Notes: generated by a model not told the origin, from the sequence alone. A DNA stretch of 64,000 bases from Adiantum capillus-veneris (GCA_014529385.2 CM043946.1:22312577-22376576); one strand, 5' to 3'. Positions 35,615-49,680 are shown, counted from the first letter of the stretch. Made by a program: numbers and translations.

Positions 35615-37245
35615 CCTCCAAGGACTGCATACCTGATGATCCCTCTTGGTTTGACGAGGTTGTTTCAGATTGTGTTAATCTGTTTGGATCTTTAATAATG
35701 ACTCCCATTACTTCAATGCTATTGTCACTTCCGTCGGTGGTGGTCGTCTCTTCTCCTGAGGCAGACGAGTAGTCGCTGGTGAACTCGTCTTCTGAAGTCT
35801 CCAAGATCATGTTGCGCTGCTTTCCAGTCCTCATGTCGTAGAATATGGACTTCCCTTTAGCATCCTTCATCTGGATCATCTCAGTGCTCCAGTCTTGTTT
35901 AGCTTCCATAGCCATAAGCCAAGGCCTCCCAAGAATGATGGGGTAGCCCTCCCCTTTGTGTGGCATGATGAAGATGTCTACCTCCACTTATGTATTGAAT
36001 GCTTTTACTTTGACCCCATTTACAATGCCTAGGCATTTCACTCTTACATTGTTTGTCATCTTGGCTCGGCAAGGTGCCGGCCTACTTACCTCTAGACCTA
36101 GATGGTGCATCATCTTTTCACTCATGACGCATATTTGCACGCCACCATCTATGTAGACGTTTGAGATCCGTTGCCCCTTGATGTGAGCATCCATGGTTGG
36201 CAGGATTTCGTCGAGATCCCTCCCAGAGATAGCCCCAGCTATCCTAGGTCTTGATTTCCTGGTGCTTACCATTTTCGTCCATTGCCTCCTCATTCTAGGT
36301 GCAAGGTGGAGTAATTGGGGCCAAGTTATCTTCGGGCCCTGCATTAAAACATCCTGAACTAAGTCATAGGGTTTTGCATACTCACCTAGTGAGAAGTCCA
36401 CGATGTCTATCTTCCGCCGCGGTTTAGCTGCTTGCTTGCTAGACTCGGCCTTCACTTTCATCTTCTCTTCTCTTTGAGATGCCTCCTCGTACCTCGCACG
36501 CTTACTCCCATAGCATCCACTTCTTTTACCTTCGCTTTTTCTTTGTGCTTCTCTCGAGCTGATTCTTCTACCTTCGCTTCCCTTTAGCCTCCAAGCTAAT
36601 AACACTCACTGCTTGGTTCACAGCAAGCGGTGGGGGTAGTGGCGGAATGAGAGGTTGGGGTGGTGGTTGCTGTTGTACAGGTGGTCGAAGGATTTGGACT
36701 GGTGGGATTGGTCCTGGCTGCCCAGGTGGTGGTGGTCTTGCTCTTGGCGAAGAGATCTGATTTTGTCTCCCCCCTCTATTGAAATTCTGCCTCCTCGGGT
36801 GTGGGCAGTTGTCCTCATTCCATGTCCATCTTCCCCGCAGTTGTAACAGTGGTACTCTAGGTTCTGCCTTCGTTGTCCCCTTCCTTGTTCTGGGTTTCTG
36901 CCAGATGCATGCCCTTGCTGCACCAGATGCACAGATAAACTCTCGAGTTGGGTGGTGATGCGACTCAGCAGGTCTTGCTGCTCTTCTGATGCCTCCTGCG
37001 GTTGGACTCTATGATTGGCTGTTGCAGCCACTGGGGTTGGTCGGGCTGATCTTGTTTCCTCTGACTCGTTTACTCTTGCTTGCATGCGCAGCTTCTTGTC
37101 TTTAAGGCGGGCTACTTCGACTGCCAACTCATATGTTGCAGGAAACCTTCCCTTCACCTTCTCTCTAAGCGGCGACCATAGACCAGCAATGAAACGGTTG
37201 TTACGGCAGTAGCCACATATGTTGTCCTGCGGAGGTCTGAACACT
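35571..37245 (-). pseudogene. Gypsy-B gag C-terminus and protease
   Basis: From 37245: gag sequence NNRFIAGLWSPLREKVKGRF and ELAVEVARLKDKKL, a long Gln/Arg-rich linker, and a decayed zinc knuckle CYNCGEDGHGMRTTAH in which the final Cys is not evident. In 36605-35988 a Lys/Arg-rich linker leads to a pepsin-like protease start, VYIDGGVQICVMSEKM, with D-G-G at the active site. The frame continues after a stop near 35988 with VDIFIMPHKGEGYPIILGRP, the conserved ILGRPW end block. Gag N-terminal sequence beyond 37245 is missing, replaced by Gypsy-C. Confidence 0.85.
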
Positions 37246-37593
37246 ATGGATCAGGATTCATGCGGTATGCGGCGGCAGCCGTAGCGGCAGTTCTTCACAG
37301 GTATCATGGAACAGGAGTGTGTACACCGTTCCCGATCTACGTTGGAGCAGCGGTTGTATATGGAGGGGCATACATGTCTTTTGATGTAACTCAACCAATC
37401 CCTATGATATTCATGGCATCTACTGTTGTAACTCTGTGTCTGGATCACACATGAATGAAGCAAGAGGTGTTCTATGCTTGCGTACTGTGTACTTACTTCT
37501 ATTGTCATTCTATATGTTGATGTTCATATAATGTAGTTGCGGGTAATCATTCATGTAATGCCTATTGCTCCTGTGCGGGAAATAGCCATTACA
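37246..37593 (+). repeat. Probable 5' LTR of Gypsy-C
   Basis: Non-coding DNA between the break in Gypsy-B gag and a primer-site-like sequence. It ends AGCCATTACA at 37593. No second copy was found in the window, so the left border (around 37246) is only the point where Gypsy-B sequence stops. Confidence 0.45.
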
Positions 37594-37595
37594 TC

Positions 37596-37610
37596 TGGCG
37601 ACCACGATGC
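37596..37610 (+). other. Primer-site-like sequence of Gypsy-C
   Basis: TGGCGACCACGATGC starts with TGG, as expected for pairing with a tRNA 3' CCA, two bases after a CA end. The tRNA is not identified. Confidence 0.5.
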
Positions 37611-37959
37611 GTGATGGACGGCCTGCGATGAATATGCATGCGCACTAGGTCGCAGGGTCCGCTTGACCCTCTGGTTCCAATTGTAGGAAGACGACGGAGG
37701 AGAGGCGGTTCGGATGAATTTGTTTTTTCTTAACCGCAGATTGAGGAATCTGTATCTCCATCACCAAGTCCGGTGCGTGGTAGGCGGTTGCGGCGAGCGA
37801 GACATACTCCGCGCAGTCAGTCATGTCCTCCTGTCGTACGTTCACCCTCACCCACACATGTGGCTCCACCACCGTCTCCGGTAAGCATTCCGGGGGGTAT
37901 CTCCGCCACTGTCTCCACCTCCTAGTGCTCGTCAGCTTTTTCCGGGAGGAGGAGGAACA

Positions 37960-39402
37960 GTTGGGCAAGGGGTGATGGCTCATCCTCAGATTAAGTGTAG
38001 TCGGTTTCGAGGTCTTTTGCGTGAAGACCCTGATGCACATTTGTGCCAATTCAATAAAGCTTATGGATTGAATCATCCTGGGGTGGTGATTCCTCTCCAT
38101 CAACAATCAGTGTTTGAATCTACACTCTCGGGGAAAGCTGCGAAATGGTTGTCCAAATACCCTGATGATCATTTTCAGACGTATTCTGACGGATCCATAG
38201 CGTTTCTATGAAGGTTTCGAACGGAAAAGACAGTCCCTCAACATTTGGAAAAGCTTTGAACGCTCCGACAGAAGTCATTGCCAGTGGAGGATTACGCTGC
38301 AAAATTTCGGATGCTTTTGCAGAGGGTACCTCATGCACAAAGGCCGGCAGGGAAACAGCCTAGTGTGGCTATGGTTCAGATTGAAGGACTGGAGGAGTCT
38401 GATCTAGTGGTTTCATTAATCACGCGATCGGGTAAAAATGTGGTTCCAACTCCCAATGTGAAGATTCCGGATTGGACGGTTCAGGAAGAAGTGCGGAAAA
38501 AAACTGTGTCCTGGTTGCCACAATCCACACCACTAGTGAAGACAGCAGGACCATCGACTGTGGGCCTGGAAATAAAGGAAGGAAAAACTAGAAATAAGGA
38601 TGATATTAAAGAACAGGAGGATTGGAATTCGGTTTGGAAAGAGGTCCTCATGTCACCAATACAAGTACCTCTGGGTTCATTACTGAAATTGGTCCCGAAT
38701 CTCCATAATGCATTGCTGCGACAAACGTCCACTGAGCTGAGGGGAGTCGCCATTGGAAAAGTTGAAAGCGAGGAGGATGATTCAGCCCCGTTGCCGGCGA
38801 ATAGGATCACGGATACCCGAATTCCGGAGCTTTCAGTTAGATACCATGGAACATACATTGACAAGGTACTATTGGATGGAGGAGCGGCAGTAAACATTAT
38901 TACCCAAGCAGCTTGTGAGCATTTTGGCCTCAGTGATTGGGAGCCTGCACCCTTTGTAGTCCGCATGGCAAATCAAAGAAGAGTGCAACCAGTGGGTTTA
39001 CTTCGGGGCATTGTTTTGGATGTGGCAGGCTTATCCTTTCCTGTTTCCTTAGTAGTCTTGAAGATTGAAGATCATTATCAGTATTATCACATTATCTTGG
39101 GGAGACCCTGGTTACGACAAGCACGGGTAAAGCATAATTGGGAAGCAAATATGCTTACCGTGAAAAAGGGTAAAAGGAAAGTGCGGGTGATGTTGGGAAC
39201 ATGCACACAACCAGTTCAGGCAGCATGGCCGGTGATAGCAGAAACAGTCAATATGGTGGAAGGATTAGAAGAGGATGAAGAGGAACAATTTCTAAAAGCT
39301 AATCTGGATTTGGTTTCTTTATATCTTGCGGATATTTCTCTGATTCCGAAAGGAAATTCGGTCGGGGTTTTAGGAATTCCAGCAGGAATAGAGGAGCACT
39401 AA
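37960..39402 (+). pseudogene. Gypsy-C gag and protease
   Basis: Gag: CSRFRGLLREDPDAHLCQFN then ESTLSGKAAKWLSKYPDD, the Retrotrans_gag pattern of F-x-G, D-P-x-x-H-L-x-x-F and L-x-G-x-A-x-x-W-L. A stop at 38209 is followed by the same frame's remnant (LPVEDYAAKFRML). From 38278 one frame of 374 codons covers the gag C-terminus and protease: VLLDGGAAVNIITQAACEHF (D-G-G active site) and YYHIILGRPWLRQARVKHNW. I see no zinc knuckle in this segment. Confidence 0.88.
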
Positions 39403-39405
39403 CAG

Positions 39406-40395
39406 GTGCTTCCAAGTCCTAAATCATTGGAGGACGTTATTCAACAAGAACGTGCGTTTGAGGCGCAAATGGAAAAAATTACAAGAGTTAAGGAAGATGA
39501 ACTAGAGAGGGTCTTTCTGGGGGAGCAAGCGGAGTTGCGACCCATATATATTAATAAGCAGCTGGAGGCAAGTTTTAGAGATGACTTGGTCAAGTTACCG
39601 ACAGAGTTTAAGGATGTTTTTGCATGGAAATATGCGGATATGCAGCGATTGGATCCTAAGTTCTATCAGCATACGATAAATCTGAAACCGGATGCGTTGT
39701 CAGTGAAGCAGCACTCATACAGGATGAATCCGAATGTGGAAAATCAAGTAAAGATGGAAATTGATCGCTTGTTGGAAGTGGGTTTTATTACCCCTATTGA
39801 TAATCCAGAGTGGATTTCTCCAATTGTGGTCGTACCAAAGAAAAACAAGTAAATCCGAATTTGTGTGGATTACCGGAAATTGAATGCAGCTACTGTTCCA
39901 AATCCTTTTCCTCTTCCATTTTTGGATTCCATTTTGGATGATGCAGCAGGACATGAGATGTATACTTTTTTGGATGGATTTAGTGGATATAATCAAATCC
40001 GAATGGCATTGCGGGATCATCCAAAAACAGCTTTTATTACCACATGGGGTGTGTTTGCCTGCACAGTGATGTGGTTCGGATTGCGGAATGTACCTTCCAC
40101 TTTTCAAAGGGATATGTTCCTAATTTTTGGTCCTTATTTGACGGATTTTATGAGGATGACCTCAGTGTTTTTGGAGCGCAATTGAAGCAATTACGGTTAT
40201 GCTTTATGAAATGCAGAGAGGTGAAATTCAGTTTGAATCATTTAAAGTGTGCATTTGCTGTTCGCAATAGCAGGCTATTGGGGCATATAATTTCTGAAGA
40301 TGGTATTTCCGTGGATCCGGATAAAATTGCTGCAATCATGGAAGCGCCTCCACCGCGGAACCAGAAACAGTGCCAGATTTTCCTGGGTCAAGCTT
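39406..40395 (+). pseudogene. Gypsy-C reverse transcriptase, truncated
   Basis: PKSLEDVIQQERAF, then the N-terminal RT blocks (FKDVFAWKYADMQRLDPKFY, EVGFITPIDNPEWISPIVVV). After a stop at 39850, DYRKLNAATVPNPFPLPFLD and LDGFSGYNQIRMALRDHPKT follow. A frame change then gives GFYEDDLSVFG, the catalytic box with E where V/L is usual, and LGHIISEDGISVDPDKIAAI and FLGQAS. It stops abruptly near 40395 and non-homologous minus-strand sequence follows. The expected next residues (AGPIHDLT) are found at 42193. Confidence 0.9.
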
Positions 40396-40418
40396 CAATG
40401 AGAGTTTAGTTTAATTAT

Positions 40419-40881
40419 TTAATTACCTAAAGCTCTCACAAAAGGGGAAAGGGGGACCCATGACTGGCTTATCTTCTCCTTACCTTTGGCTCGAGCAGCC
40501 CCTTTAGGCCACTTTGGAGTTATATCCTTGACTGCAGTTTCTTTAGGGAAAAGAGGTCTCACCATTTTCTTCCCTTCCTTGACGTGAATGATTTCTTGGC
40601 GATGAATGTCGATGTAGATGACTTCAGCCCTTTCGCTGCCTTCGTTGCTGGCACTCATTGACATTGTGCCTTGGTTGACAACAGTGATGGCACTTCACCA
40701 ACCTTCCACCTGATGCTTTCGATTTATAGTTAGAATGAGCGACACGAGATGGAGAATTTACCTCTTGAATGCTGACGACATTGCAGCCTAGCAGTAGCAC
40801 CTCAATGAAGGCGGCTAGTGCCTCCTTCGTCTCCTCTTCTTCCATCCTCCAGTTAGAAAATTCCTTTAGCCATTCGTCCAT
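40419..40881 (-). pseudogene. Gag-like zinc-knuckle fragment, minus strand
   Basis: Start at 40881 (MDEWLKEFSNWRMEEEETKE), leading to a clear C-x2-C-x4-H-x4-C knuckle, CHHCCQPRHNVNEC, near 40690. After a frame shift a Lys-rich tail follows (IHVKEGKKMVRPLFPKE) and ends at 40419. It lies 57 bases downstream of the primer-site-like sequence at 40938-40954, as a gag start should. It lacks a recognisable capsid core, so it is deleted internally or belongs to a non-autonomous relative. Confidence 0.5.
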
Positions 40882-40937
40882 GATTGATAGTGGGCGTCAC
40901 TTTTAACATTGTAAATTGAAGGGTCTTAGAAAAACCT

Positions 40938-40954
40938 CGTCAGTGGGGGCACCA
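40938..40954 (-). other. Primer-site-like sequence, Gypsy-B or relative
   Basis: On the minus strand, TGGTGCCCCCACTGACG follows a GTCA end after two bases. It resembles the TGGTGAACCCGACG site of the gag-only array. The tRNA is not identified. Confidence 0.5.
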
Positions 40955-40956
40955 AA

Positions 40957-41109
40957 TGACGGACGCAAAGCGGACCCGAACCCTGACGGCCTCTAAAACG
41001 AAGCGGGTCGAATGGCGCGCCTCGAGCCTGCCGAGGTAAAGTGAACAAGGGGCACCACCTAGCTTTGAGCGGCTAGGACGCAAACCACGATGATATGAAC
41101 ACCGCAAAC

Positions 41110-41188
<79 letters not shown>

Positions 41189-41519
41189 AATTTGCAAATG
41201 ATGAAAACCCTCGGGGGTGTGAGGGTGAATCATTTCTTCAATATTTACAAGTGGCATACCGTGGTGGTAGAGAGATAGGGAAAGGAGGTGGTGCAACCTA
41301 CTTGGTGCGTTCTCTAAGACGGCTCAATGATTGTGAATACTTACTACGAAGAGCGTGTATACGTGTGTGCATCGACCATTGGAGTCGAGAGATGGATGTG
41401 GTCCCTTCGCATGGTGCAATTCCCAAGGCAAAACCCACACAAAAAACCCCCCTTCTCGTGATGGTGATGGTGTCAATCCTTCCCACTACACTCTACCAAA
41501 TGCTTGGCTCCTCATGAAT

Positions 41520-41560
<41 letters not shown>

Positions 41561-41719
41561 TTGATAGTGACCTCTGAGTGCCAATTTATAGGTGTTGGCT
41601 GCTTGGATTATGGTAATCCCAGTGTGGTTAGGGTAAGCTTAATCAGGGAGACAAAGCAAGTGGTGGGCCCGGTGTGGCTGACCCTTGCTTTGTTTTGGGA
41701 CCCCCCCCCCCCCCCCCCC

Positions 41720-41770
<51 letters not shown>

Positions 41771-42195
41771 TTGATAGTGACCTCTGAGTGCCAATTTATA
41801 GGTGTTGGCTGCTTGGATTATGGTAATCCCAGTGTGGTTAGGGTAAGCTTAATCAGGGAGACAAAGCAAGTGGTGGGCCCGGTGTGGCTGACCCTTGCTT
41901 TGTTTTGGGATGTTATTAAAAGATGGGAATCTCTAAGTGGGCCTTTGTGACCATCACTTAGAGAGAGGATATTTACAAAAAATGAAAATTTACAATGGCT
42001 CGGGTGAAAACTAAAGATAATGATGAAAATAACCTATAAATTACTGGAATGGCATCGTGGTTGCGTGCTGCCGGTGCGTCGATGTCGAGCGTACTTCTTT
42101 TCGGAGTCGGTCGGGGCATGCCTTCGGCGCATTTTCTCTTTTTGTTGTTGGCGGTGCGTGCTTTGGATCCTTCTTCTTTATTCGTCGGTGTAGCA
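40957..42195 (-). repeat. Right LTR (putative 5' LTR) of minus-strand Gypsy-B
   Basis: Plus-strand ends are TGACGGACGC and GGTGTAGCA. The part 41289-42195 repeats 30409-31147. The extra 40957-41288 holds (CA)n(GA)n at 41113-41188 and a purine tract before 41289. Two poly-C runs (41522-41560 and 41701-41770, the latter with one A) each precede an identical 140-bp segment (41561-41700 and 41771-41910). If the LTR is instead taken as plus-strand, it would begin at 41289 after AGGGAAAGGAGG. I favour the minus reading because of the primer-like site. Confidence 0.5.
41522..41910. repeat. Poly-C runs with an exact 210-bp-type duplication
   Basis: The runs are C39, a 140-bp unit, C70 with one A, and the same 140-bp unit. 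The left LTR copy has a single unit and ordinary sequence in place of poly-C (30665-30700). Confidence 0.95.
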
Positions 42196-43703
42196 GGTCC
42201 AATACATGACTTAACAAAAAATAACGTTAAGTATACATGGACCGCAAAGAGAGAAAAATATTTCTAAAAAGTTTAAAGAGAAACTTATTTCTCAACTTAT
42301 GGGATCTCTCAAAGCTATTTGAGGTCCAATGTAATTCCTGGATGATTGCCTTTGAGCAAAACTTTTCTTCAAGAAGGGAATACCATAGCATACGACATTC
42401 AAAGACTCAACTCCAATGAGCGAATGTTGGTCATATACAAAAGGACCTATGAGCTGTTTTAAATGCTCTAGACACATGGAAGTACTTCTTGCGGACTCCA
42501 TTCATGATGCAAACCAAGCTCTCGGACAATCAAATGAGGTGGGAAAATTTCTTTTTGCAATTTAAATTCTACATTGCTCACATTGTTGGCAAGCACAATC
42601 ATGTAGCCGATGCACTTTCCCAATGGCCAAGGGTAGATAGGATATCAATAGCAACTTACAATGAGCTATGTTTTATGATAGTTAAATATGCTTCTAACCC
42701 AGACTTTAGGGATATGATAATAGCCTTACAAATGTAAGAAAAAGAACCACTCACGTAAAAGGATGGTTATCTTCCATACCTCAATAGGCTATATCTTTCT
42801 TACTTCCCATGCTCCTTCCATATGCGGGGCAAAGAGGAATTTGAATTTACTCTGCTAGGAGTAAAAGCATACTTGTATTGGCTTACCAAGAAACAATAAC
42901 ATACAAGAGAATGTTTCAAAATGTATGGTATACCAAAAGATGAAGTATGAAAAAAGGACCATGGCTTGCCAACATCCAATTGTGTCGAATAGAAATCCTA
43001 CTATGACCACTAATTTTAGTCTCTATCAGAATTAGAGTAATCCTCTTATGTCGGCCTACTATTCCAACGGATGGCCAAAAGCAAAGTTACAAAACTAATG
43101 ATCCTTGATCTACTAAAAGCCTGTGATTCGAAGTAGATCAATGATCAAAATGAGAGAAGTACTTATCTTAACAACAGTATGTCTCTAATAACGTGAACAT
43201 ACTTCTAAGGAGAAACTACCTTTCTAGGCTAAAGACGGAAGATCCAAAAGTCCCTTGTAGCTTAAGATACCTGGGAAGATCTTCATTGCAAAGGAGTATA
43301 GCCGAGATCAAAACGAATCTTTTTACAAGATTAAACAGGCTATATCCATTTATTAGCTAGGCAAAAGAGGCTCCTGCCGTTAGGCACAAAAGAGCCTTAT
43401 CCTTTTTTTTTAAAAAAGAAGAAGAAGAAGAAGAAAAAAAAAAGTTGGGTCTTACTAAACTTCCCCAAGGCTCATCTAAGGCAAATTATACATAAATAAA
43501 GACCCGCCACAAATCAAGGATGAAGCAGAGGAGCTCCAACCCAAGTTCATCCTTCAACAAGAAGACAAGGTATTAAGAAATGGTAAGATTACTGACAGTA
43601 TCTTATTTAATTATCCTTTCAAAGATGCTAAATGCATGCAAAGAACATGGCTTAAGGATAATATGAACCTTGTTAATGATGCTTACAATGACACAAAAGA
43701 GTA
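42193..43703 (+). pseudogene. Gypsy-D pol remnant (RT end, RNase H, integrase, chromodomain)
   Basis: It starts in frame as AGPIHDLTKNNVKYTWTAKR, the RT/RNase H connection. It continues in broken frames with FEVQCNSW, ERMLVIYKRTYEL, then MQTKLSDNQMRWENFFLQFK and AHIVGKHNHVADALSQWPRV, the Gypsy RNase H end. Integrase is badly eroded (42760-43490: DGYLPYLNRLYLS, GVKAYLYWLTKK). The C-terminus is recognisable at 43515-43703 (EELQPKFILQQEDKVL, then RTWLKDNMNLVNDAYND and a TAA stop), resembling the chromodomain end of chromoviral Gypsy proteins. It may be the missing 3' part of Gypsy-C or of a close relative. Confidence 0.8.
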
Positions 43704-44067
43704 AGCAAATGTAAAAGAAATGCATTTTAAATGATCAATGTTTTTGTCTTATAGGACTCTCTTTTTATGTTTTGTGCACAAATTTTAAAGTATGCATACT
43801 TAGGATCATGTTTGTGGTTACTACGTCTCCCAAACACCAAGTAGAACTTGTCACTCTACTTTGGAAGTATGATATGGACTAAAAAGAGTAGACATGCTTG
43901 CGGCAGACAATGTCTCTCAAGCACCAAGTGGATTAGTCATCCACTCTGGAATGATGTCATAGGGTAAAAATGGATCCTCTACCCGCTAAGACCAATGGAC
44001 TAATGGGTGAGACTTTACCATCTCTACCTCATAGTCGAGGACGACTATGATTTCAAGAGAGAGGTAA
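43704..44067 (+). other. Gypsy-D 3' untranslated region with purine tract
   Basis: Non-coding region between the pol stop and an LTR-like start. It ends in CAAGAGAGAGGTAA, a plausible polypurine tract. Confidence 0.5.
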
Positions 44068-45780
44068 TGTCATAAAAGTTAATATCTATCCAACCCAAAT
44101 GATTTTCTCATATTAAATTGATCACTTAATGTGGGAGAATACACGGGAACAAGGGTTAAGATATAGACATGTGCTTATAGATCTATCTCAACATAGGGCC
44201 AATGGTTAAGGGGCCCAAATGAGAGATGGTCTATCAAAGAGCAAGGCTAACCAATGGAGCATAAGACCTTAGGGTTAGCTTCATTGAAGACCTCCAATAA
44301 TGTGTGTAAAAGTCCTTTGACCTTAGGCAAGCTAGGGCTGAGCTTGAGGTGGGAACCCGGCCTAAGCTTGAGGTGCTTGTCATGATTGAGGTGCTTGACA
44401 TGCTTGAGGTGCTTGATTAAGATGCTTGAGGTGCTTGACTGGATCCATGCTTGAGGTGCTTGACTTGCTACATGATTAAGGTGCTTGAGGTGCCTTGAGA
44501 TGCTTGCCTGAGATGCTTGTGGGAACACCCCCTAGTTCAAGTGCTTTGTCATGATTGATGACTAAGGGGCTTGCTCATCCAAAGTCAAAAAGATCCCTAC
44601 AAGGAGGGGGGCGAGCCTACAAGGGGGGGGATGAGAGAGAGCACACACACACACACACACACACAAGGGAAGCCCTAGCTTGAAGAGGCAGCAAGGACAC
44701 TTGTCAAGTTCCTCCCCATGTTGCCCTCATGGTGTGCCTGAAGCCTATTGGTTGGCCACCCAAGGGGTCCAATGATAATTTAGGATATTTAATTAATTGA
44801 TTTTGCATTTATCAAGTCCTCTCTCTTAAAGGGGAAAGGGGAACACTTGTCCCAAGGCTACCCATGTTGCTTGTAATGGCTCCTGCTTGTGATTGGCTGG
44901 GGCCTAGAGGGGTCCAATGAGCTTCAAGCATGAGCTACAAGGGGGGGTCGACCCAAGCAAGCTAGGGGGGTGCTTAGGGGGTATACTCACCCACACACAC
45001 TCACAAACACTCTCATTGTGTGCTATGCAAAGTGCAAGAGCTCCATCTCCTTCTTCAAGCTCCTTGAGAAGTTGAGAGCCTACACCAACTCTCTTGGCTA
45101 TGGAATGCAAATCCGACCAAGAGCTATGCTTCAATGCTTAAGCTTGCCATCTCCTCCTTCTTCATTACTATGCTATTATGTATGCTAGCAAAAAGAGTAT
45201 GATAAATGAGGAACTACTTCTTTCTCCTATGAAATGTTTCTTCTTCCTCTTCCCTACCCTCATTCCCTGCTAGCTCTCTCCACCTTCGAAGGTGTTTGAG
45301 GTCTTGGGATTGAGGCTTGGGATAGTTAATGCTTTCTACAAGTGCATGTTATGCCTATTGCAAGAAGGCTAATGGTTTATTGCAAGTAGATTAATTACTT
45401 AATGCAAGTAGATTAATTGTATTGCAAGGTAGATCAATTATTGCTTTAAGCACAAGTTGATGCATAAAAGTATACATCTTCATGCACTCAAATGATTTAG
45501 GGAACACAAAGATTAATGATGTTCACAAGTTCTTGATTGTTTCCAAGCTAAGATTGATTGTTGAAATTATGCAAAAGCTTGGTGTGTGAACCTTCCATCT
45601 TCATATTGCCAAGGAGGTCTCAAGGAACACAAAGATTGTATTGTACCAAGTCTCTCTTAATGAGAGAATCTATAATACAAATGCCTTTTGGAGGGGGGAC
45701 CGGCTCCACATAAATCCGGTCCTCAACTGTTGTCATATTCTCTACACTCTCTCTCTTGTAAAATTATTGTTCATGCCTAG
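44068..45780 (+). repeat. LTR-like region following Gypsy-D
   Basis: It begins TGTCATAAAAG directly after the purine tract. No partner copy is in the window, so the right limit is a guess. It contains a minisatellite (44341-44526), a (CA)n tract (44643-44664) and two related segments around 44700 and 44850 (CACTTGTC, CCCATGTTGC, then GATTGGCTGG/TATTGGTTGG). No gene is supported. Confidence 0.4.
44341..44526. repeat. Minisatellite of GCTTGAGGTGCTTGA type
   Basis: About ten degenerate units based on ATGCTTGAGGTGCTTGA, some reading GATTAAGGTGCTTGAGG. Confidence 0.9.
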
Positions 45781-46099
45781 TTAATTAAGTGTTATGATAG
45801 AGTTGCTACTACCAATTAAGTTCACCCTCTATGCTCTCAAAATTGCTCATTCTAATTCTCTCTTTGAAGTTGTGGGGTTGGGAGCATCTCAAAGTCTACT
45901 TGGAAAGAGTTTGAGAATGTCCAAAAGTGGTTTCTTACAAACTTTCTCCAAGTTAAGACACAAATACCATATATGCTCCTACTTCTTGAGTCGCGATCTC
46001 TTCCAATTGAGGTTATGGGCATGGAAAGGGTTGTGGAGTACATGATAACGATGCAGAAAAACCCCTCACATCAACTTCCTACAATTGCATAGGAAGCAA

Positions 46100-47340
46100 G
46101 AAAAAAAGTTAAAAAGATGCATGAAAGCAAGATCTTGAGCACGGGATGGATGCAAGACATAAAGAAGTGGTTTGGGAGATGGGATGCATTACACTTGTTA
46201 CATGATGCTTCAATTGACTCCCAAGTGAATGAAGCTTTTCTACAACTCCAATGTATTAAGGTTTGGGAGAAATCCGATGTGTCACGCTTCATACATTACA
46301 CCTGGGGGATTCACTCTATATACAAAACAGGACGCCACCTGCAAGCGGAAAACTTTGATAAAACCCCTATATACAACTCATATTAGGGAATATGACCCCC
46401 TTTTCTACGCTTATAAGACAATCAATGTAGAAAACTATCATACCCCTATCTTACATATAAAATTTAGGTCTCACATGATCTAACTGAGTAAAACTAGTCA
46501 AAGAGCATGCAACATAGTGATTGGACACGTACTAAGGAACCATTTCTATTGATAACTAGATGTACCCTCAATGTGTCTTAATTTGACTTTCAAACTATGT
46601 GTCCCTCCAGCCTGCACTCTAGCTACTCGTCCAATTTTGACCCATCTAAATTACTCAAAAAACATGGTTATAAAGTTGCGTTAGGTTCTCCATGTAAATT
46701 TGCATCTATACAAACTCTTTATAGCTTTCATCCCTCAAAAACTGAACTATAATCAGAAAACAAGAAATTGATACAAAGCAGTGTTAGTTCTTGCATGTAT
46801 CTTTGCAACTATTGACTAACAAGTTTGAGGGAAAACTGTTTTGGAAATCATTTTGAAACACAAAAACTTTCTCTCATTTTTCCCTTTTCTTATCCCCCCC
46901 CCGCCCCAATAAATATGATACCCCCTCCCTTATTTTTAATCTTGGGAGATAAATTATTGGGGCCTACCCCTAACTTATATGGTTATATAACTTGTAAAAG
47001 AACCCCCCTCCCCTGCACTTACGGGGTGCGGTAAGTTTTTCATGGTGAATCCCCCGGGACATTACACCACCCATATTGCTCCCAACTACAAAACCATGTT
47101 CTTTGCTGAAAGAGGAAATTGTAATCACACTTACATGCTTGAGCCTATCCCCTTTTCAATGATACGCACTATTTTAGCCATTTGGCTTATCTCCCATTCC
47201 CTTCGATGCGAGACAGGGCGTTGGGACAATGGAGAGGAGTCAAATCGTCTGTGCACATTATGCTCACTGCAAGTTTGAGAGTCTAAGTACCACACTACTA
47301 GAGTGCTCAACTTTTGGTCACATCCAAACTTTCTTCTCCC
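46100..47340 (+). pseudogene. Degenerate LINE-like ORF2 C-terminus
   Basis: Pieces read HESKILSTGWMQDIKKWFGR and LQLQCIKVWEKSDVSRFIHY (46117-46300), then LRCETGRWDNGEESNRLCTL and TLLECSTFGHIQTFFSHIF (47190-47350). The order of a W/R-rich helix, L-R-x-x-T-G-R-W, C-x2-C and L-x2-C resembles the C-terminal part of some plant non-LTR retrotransposons. There are many stops, and 46500-47040 shows nothing. The assignment is weak. Confidence 0.35.
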
Positions 47341-47349
47341 ACATTTTCA

Positions 47350-49420
<2,071 letters not shown>

Positions 49421-49422
49421 AC

Positions 49423-49430
49423 TATATAAG
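49423..49430 (+). promoter_or_regulatory. TATA-like box of an interrupted transcription unit
   Basis: TATATAAG lies about 280 bases upstream of the ATG at 49701. The leader between them contains a 68-base CT tract. It could drive a host gene or an older retroelement. Confidence 0.45.
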
Positions 49431-49607
49431 GACCCCTCTCCCTTCACTTCGAGGACATACAGACATACACTCTTGGAATTAAGCACAAGCTCTCCTACTT
49501 TGATACCTTCTCTCCCTCAACCTCTCTCCCTCAAACTCTTACCTTCAAGCCATCTCCACCTTCAAGTCTTTCTCTACCATTGTGGTGTTGCCTTTGGATT
49601 CTTGAGT

Positions 49608-49608
<1 letters not shown>

Positions 49609-49676
<68 letters not shown>
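49609..49676. repeat. (CT)n microsatellite in a putative 5' leader
   Basis: Thirty-four CT units between the TATA-like box and the ATG at 49701. Confidence 0.95.
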
Positions 49677-49680
<4 letters not shown>

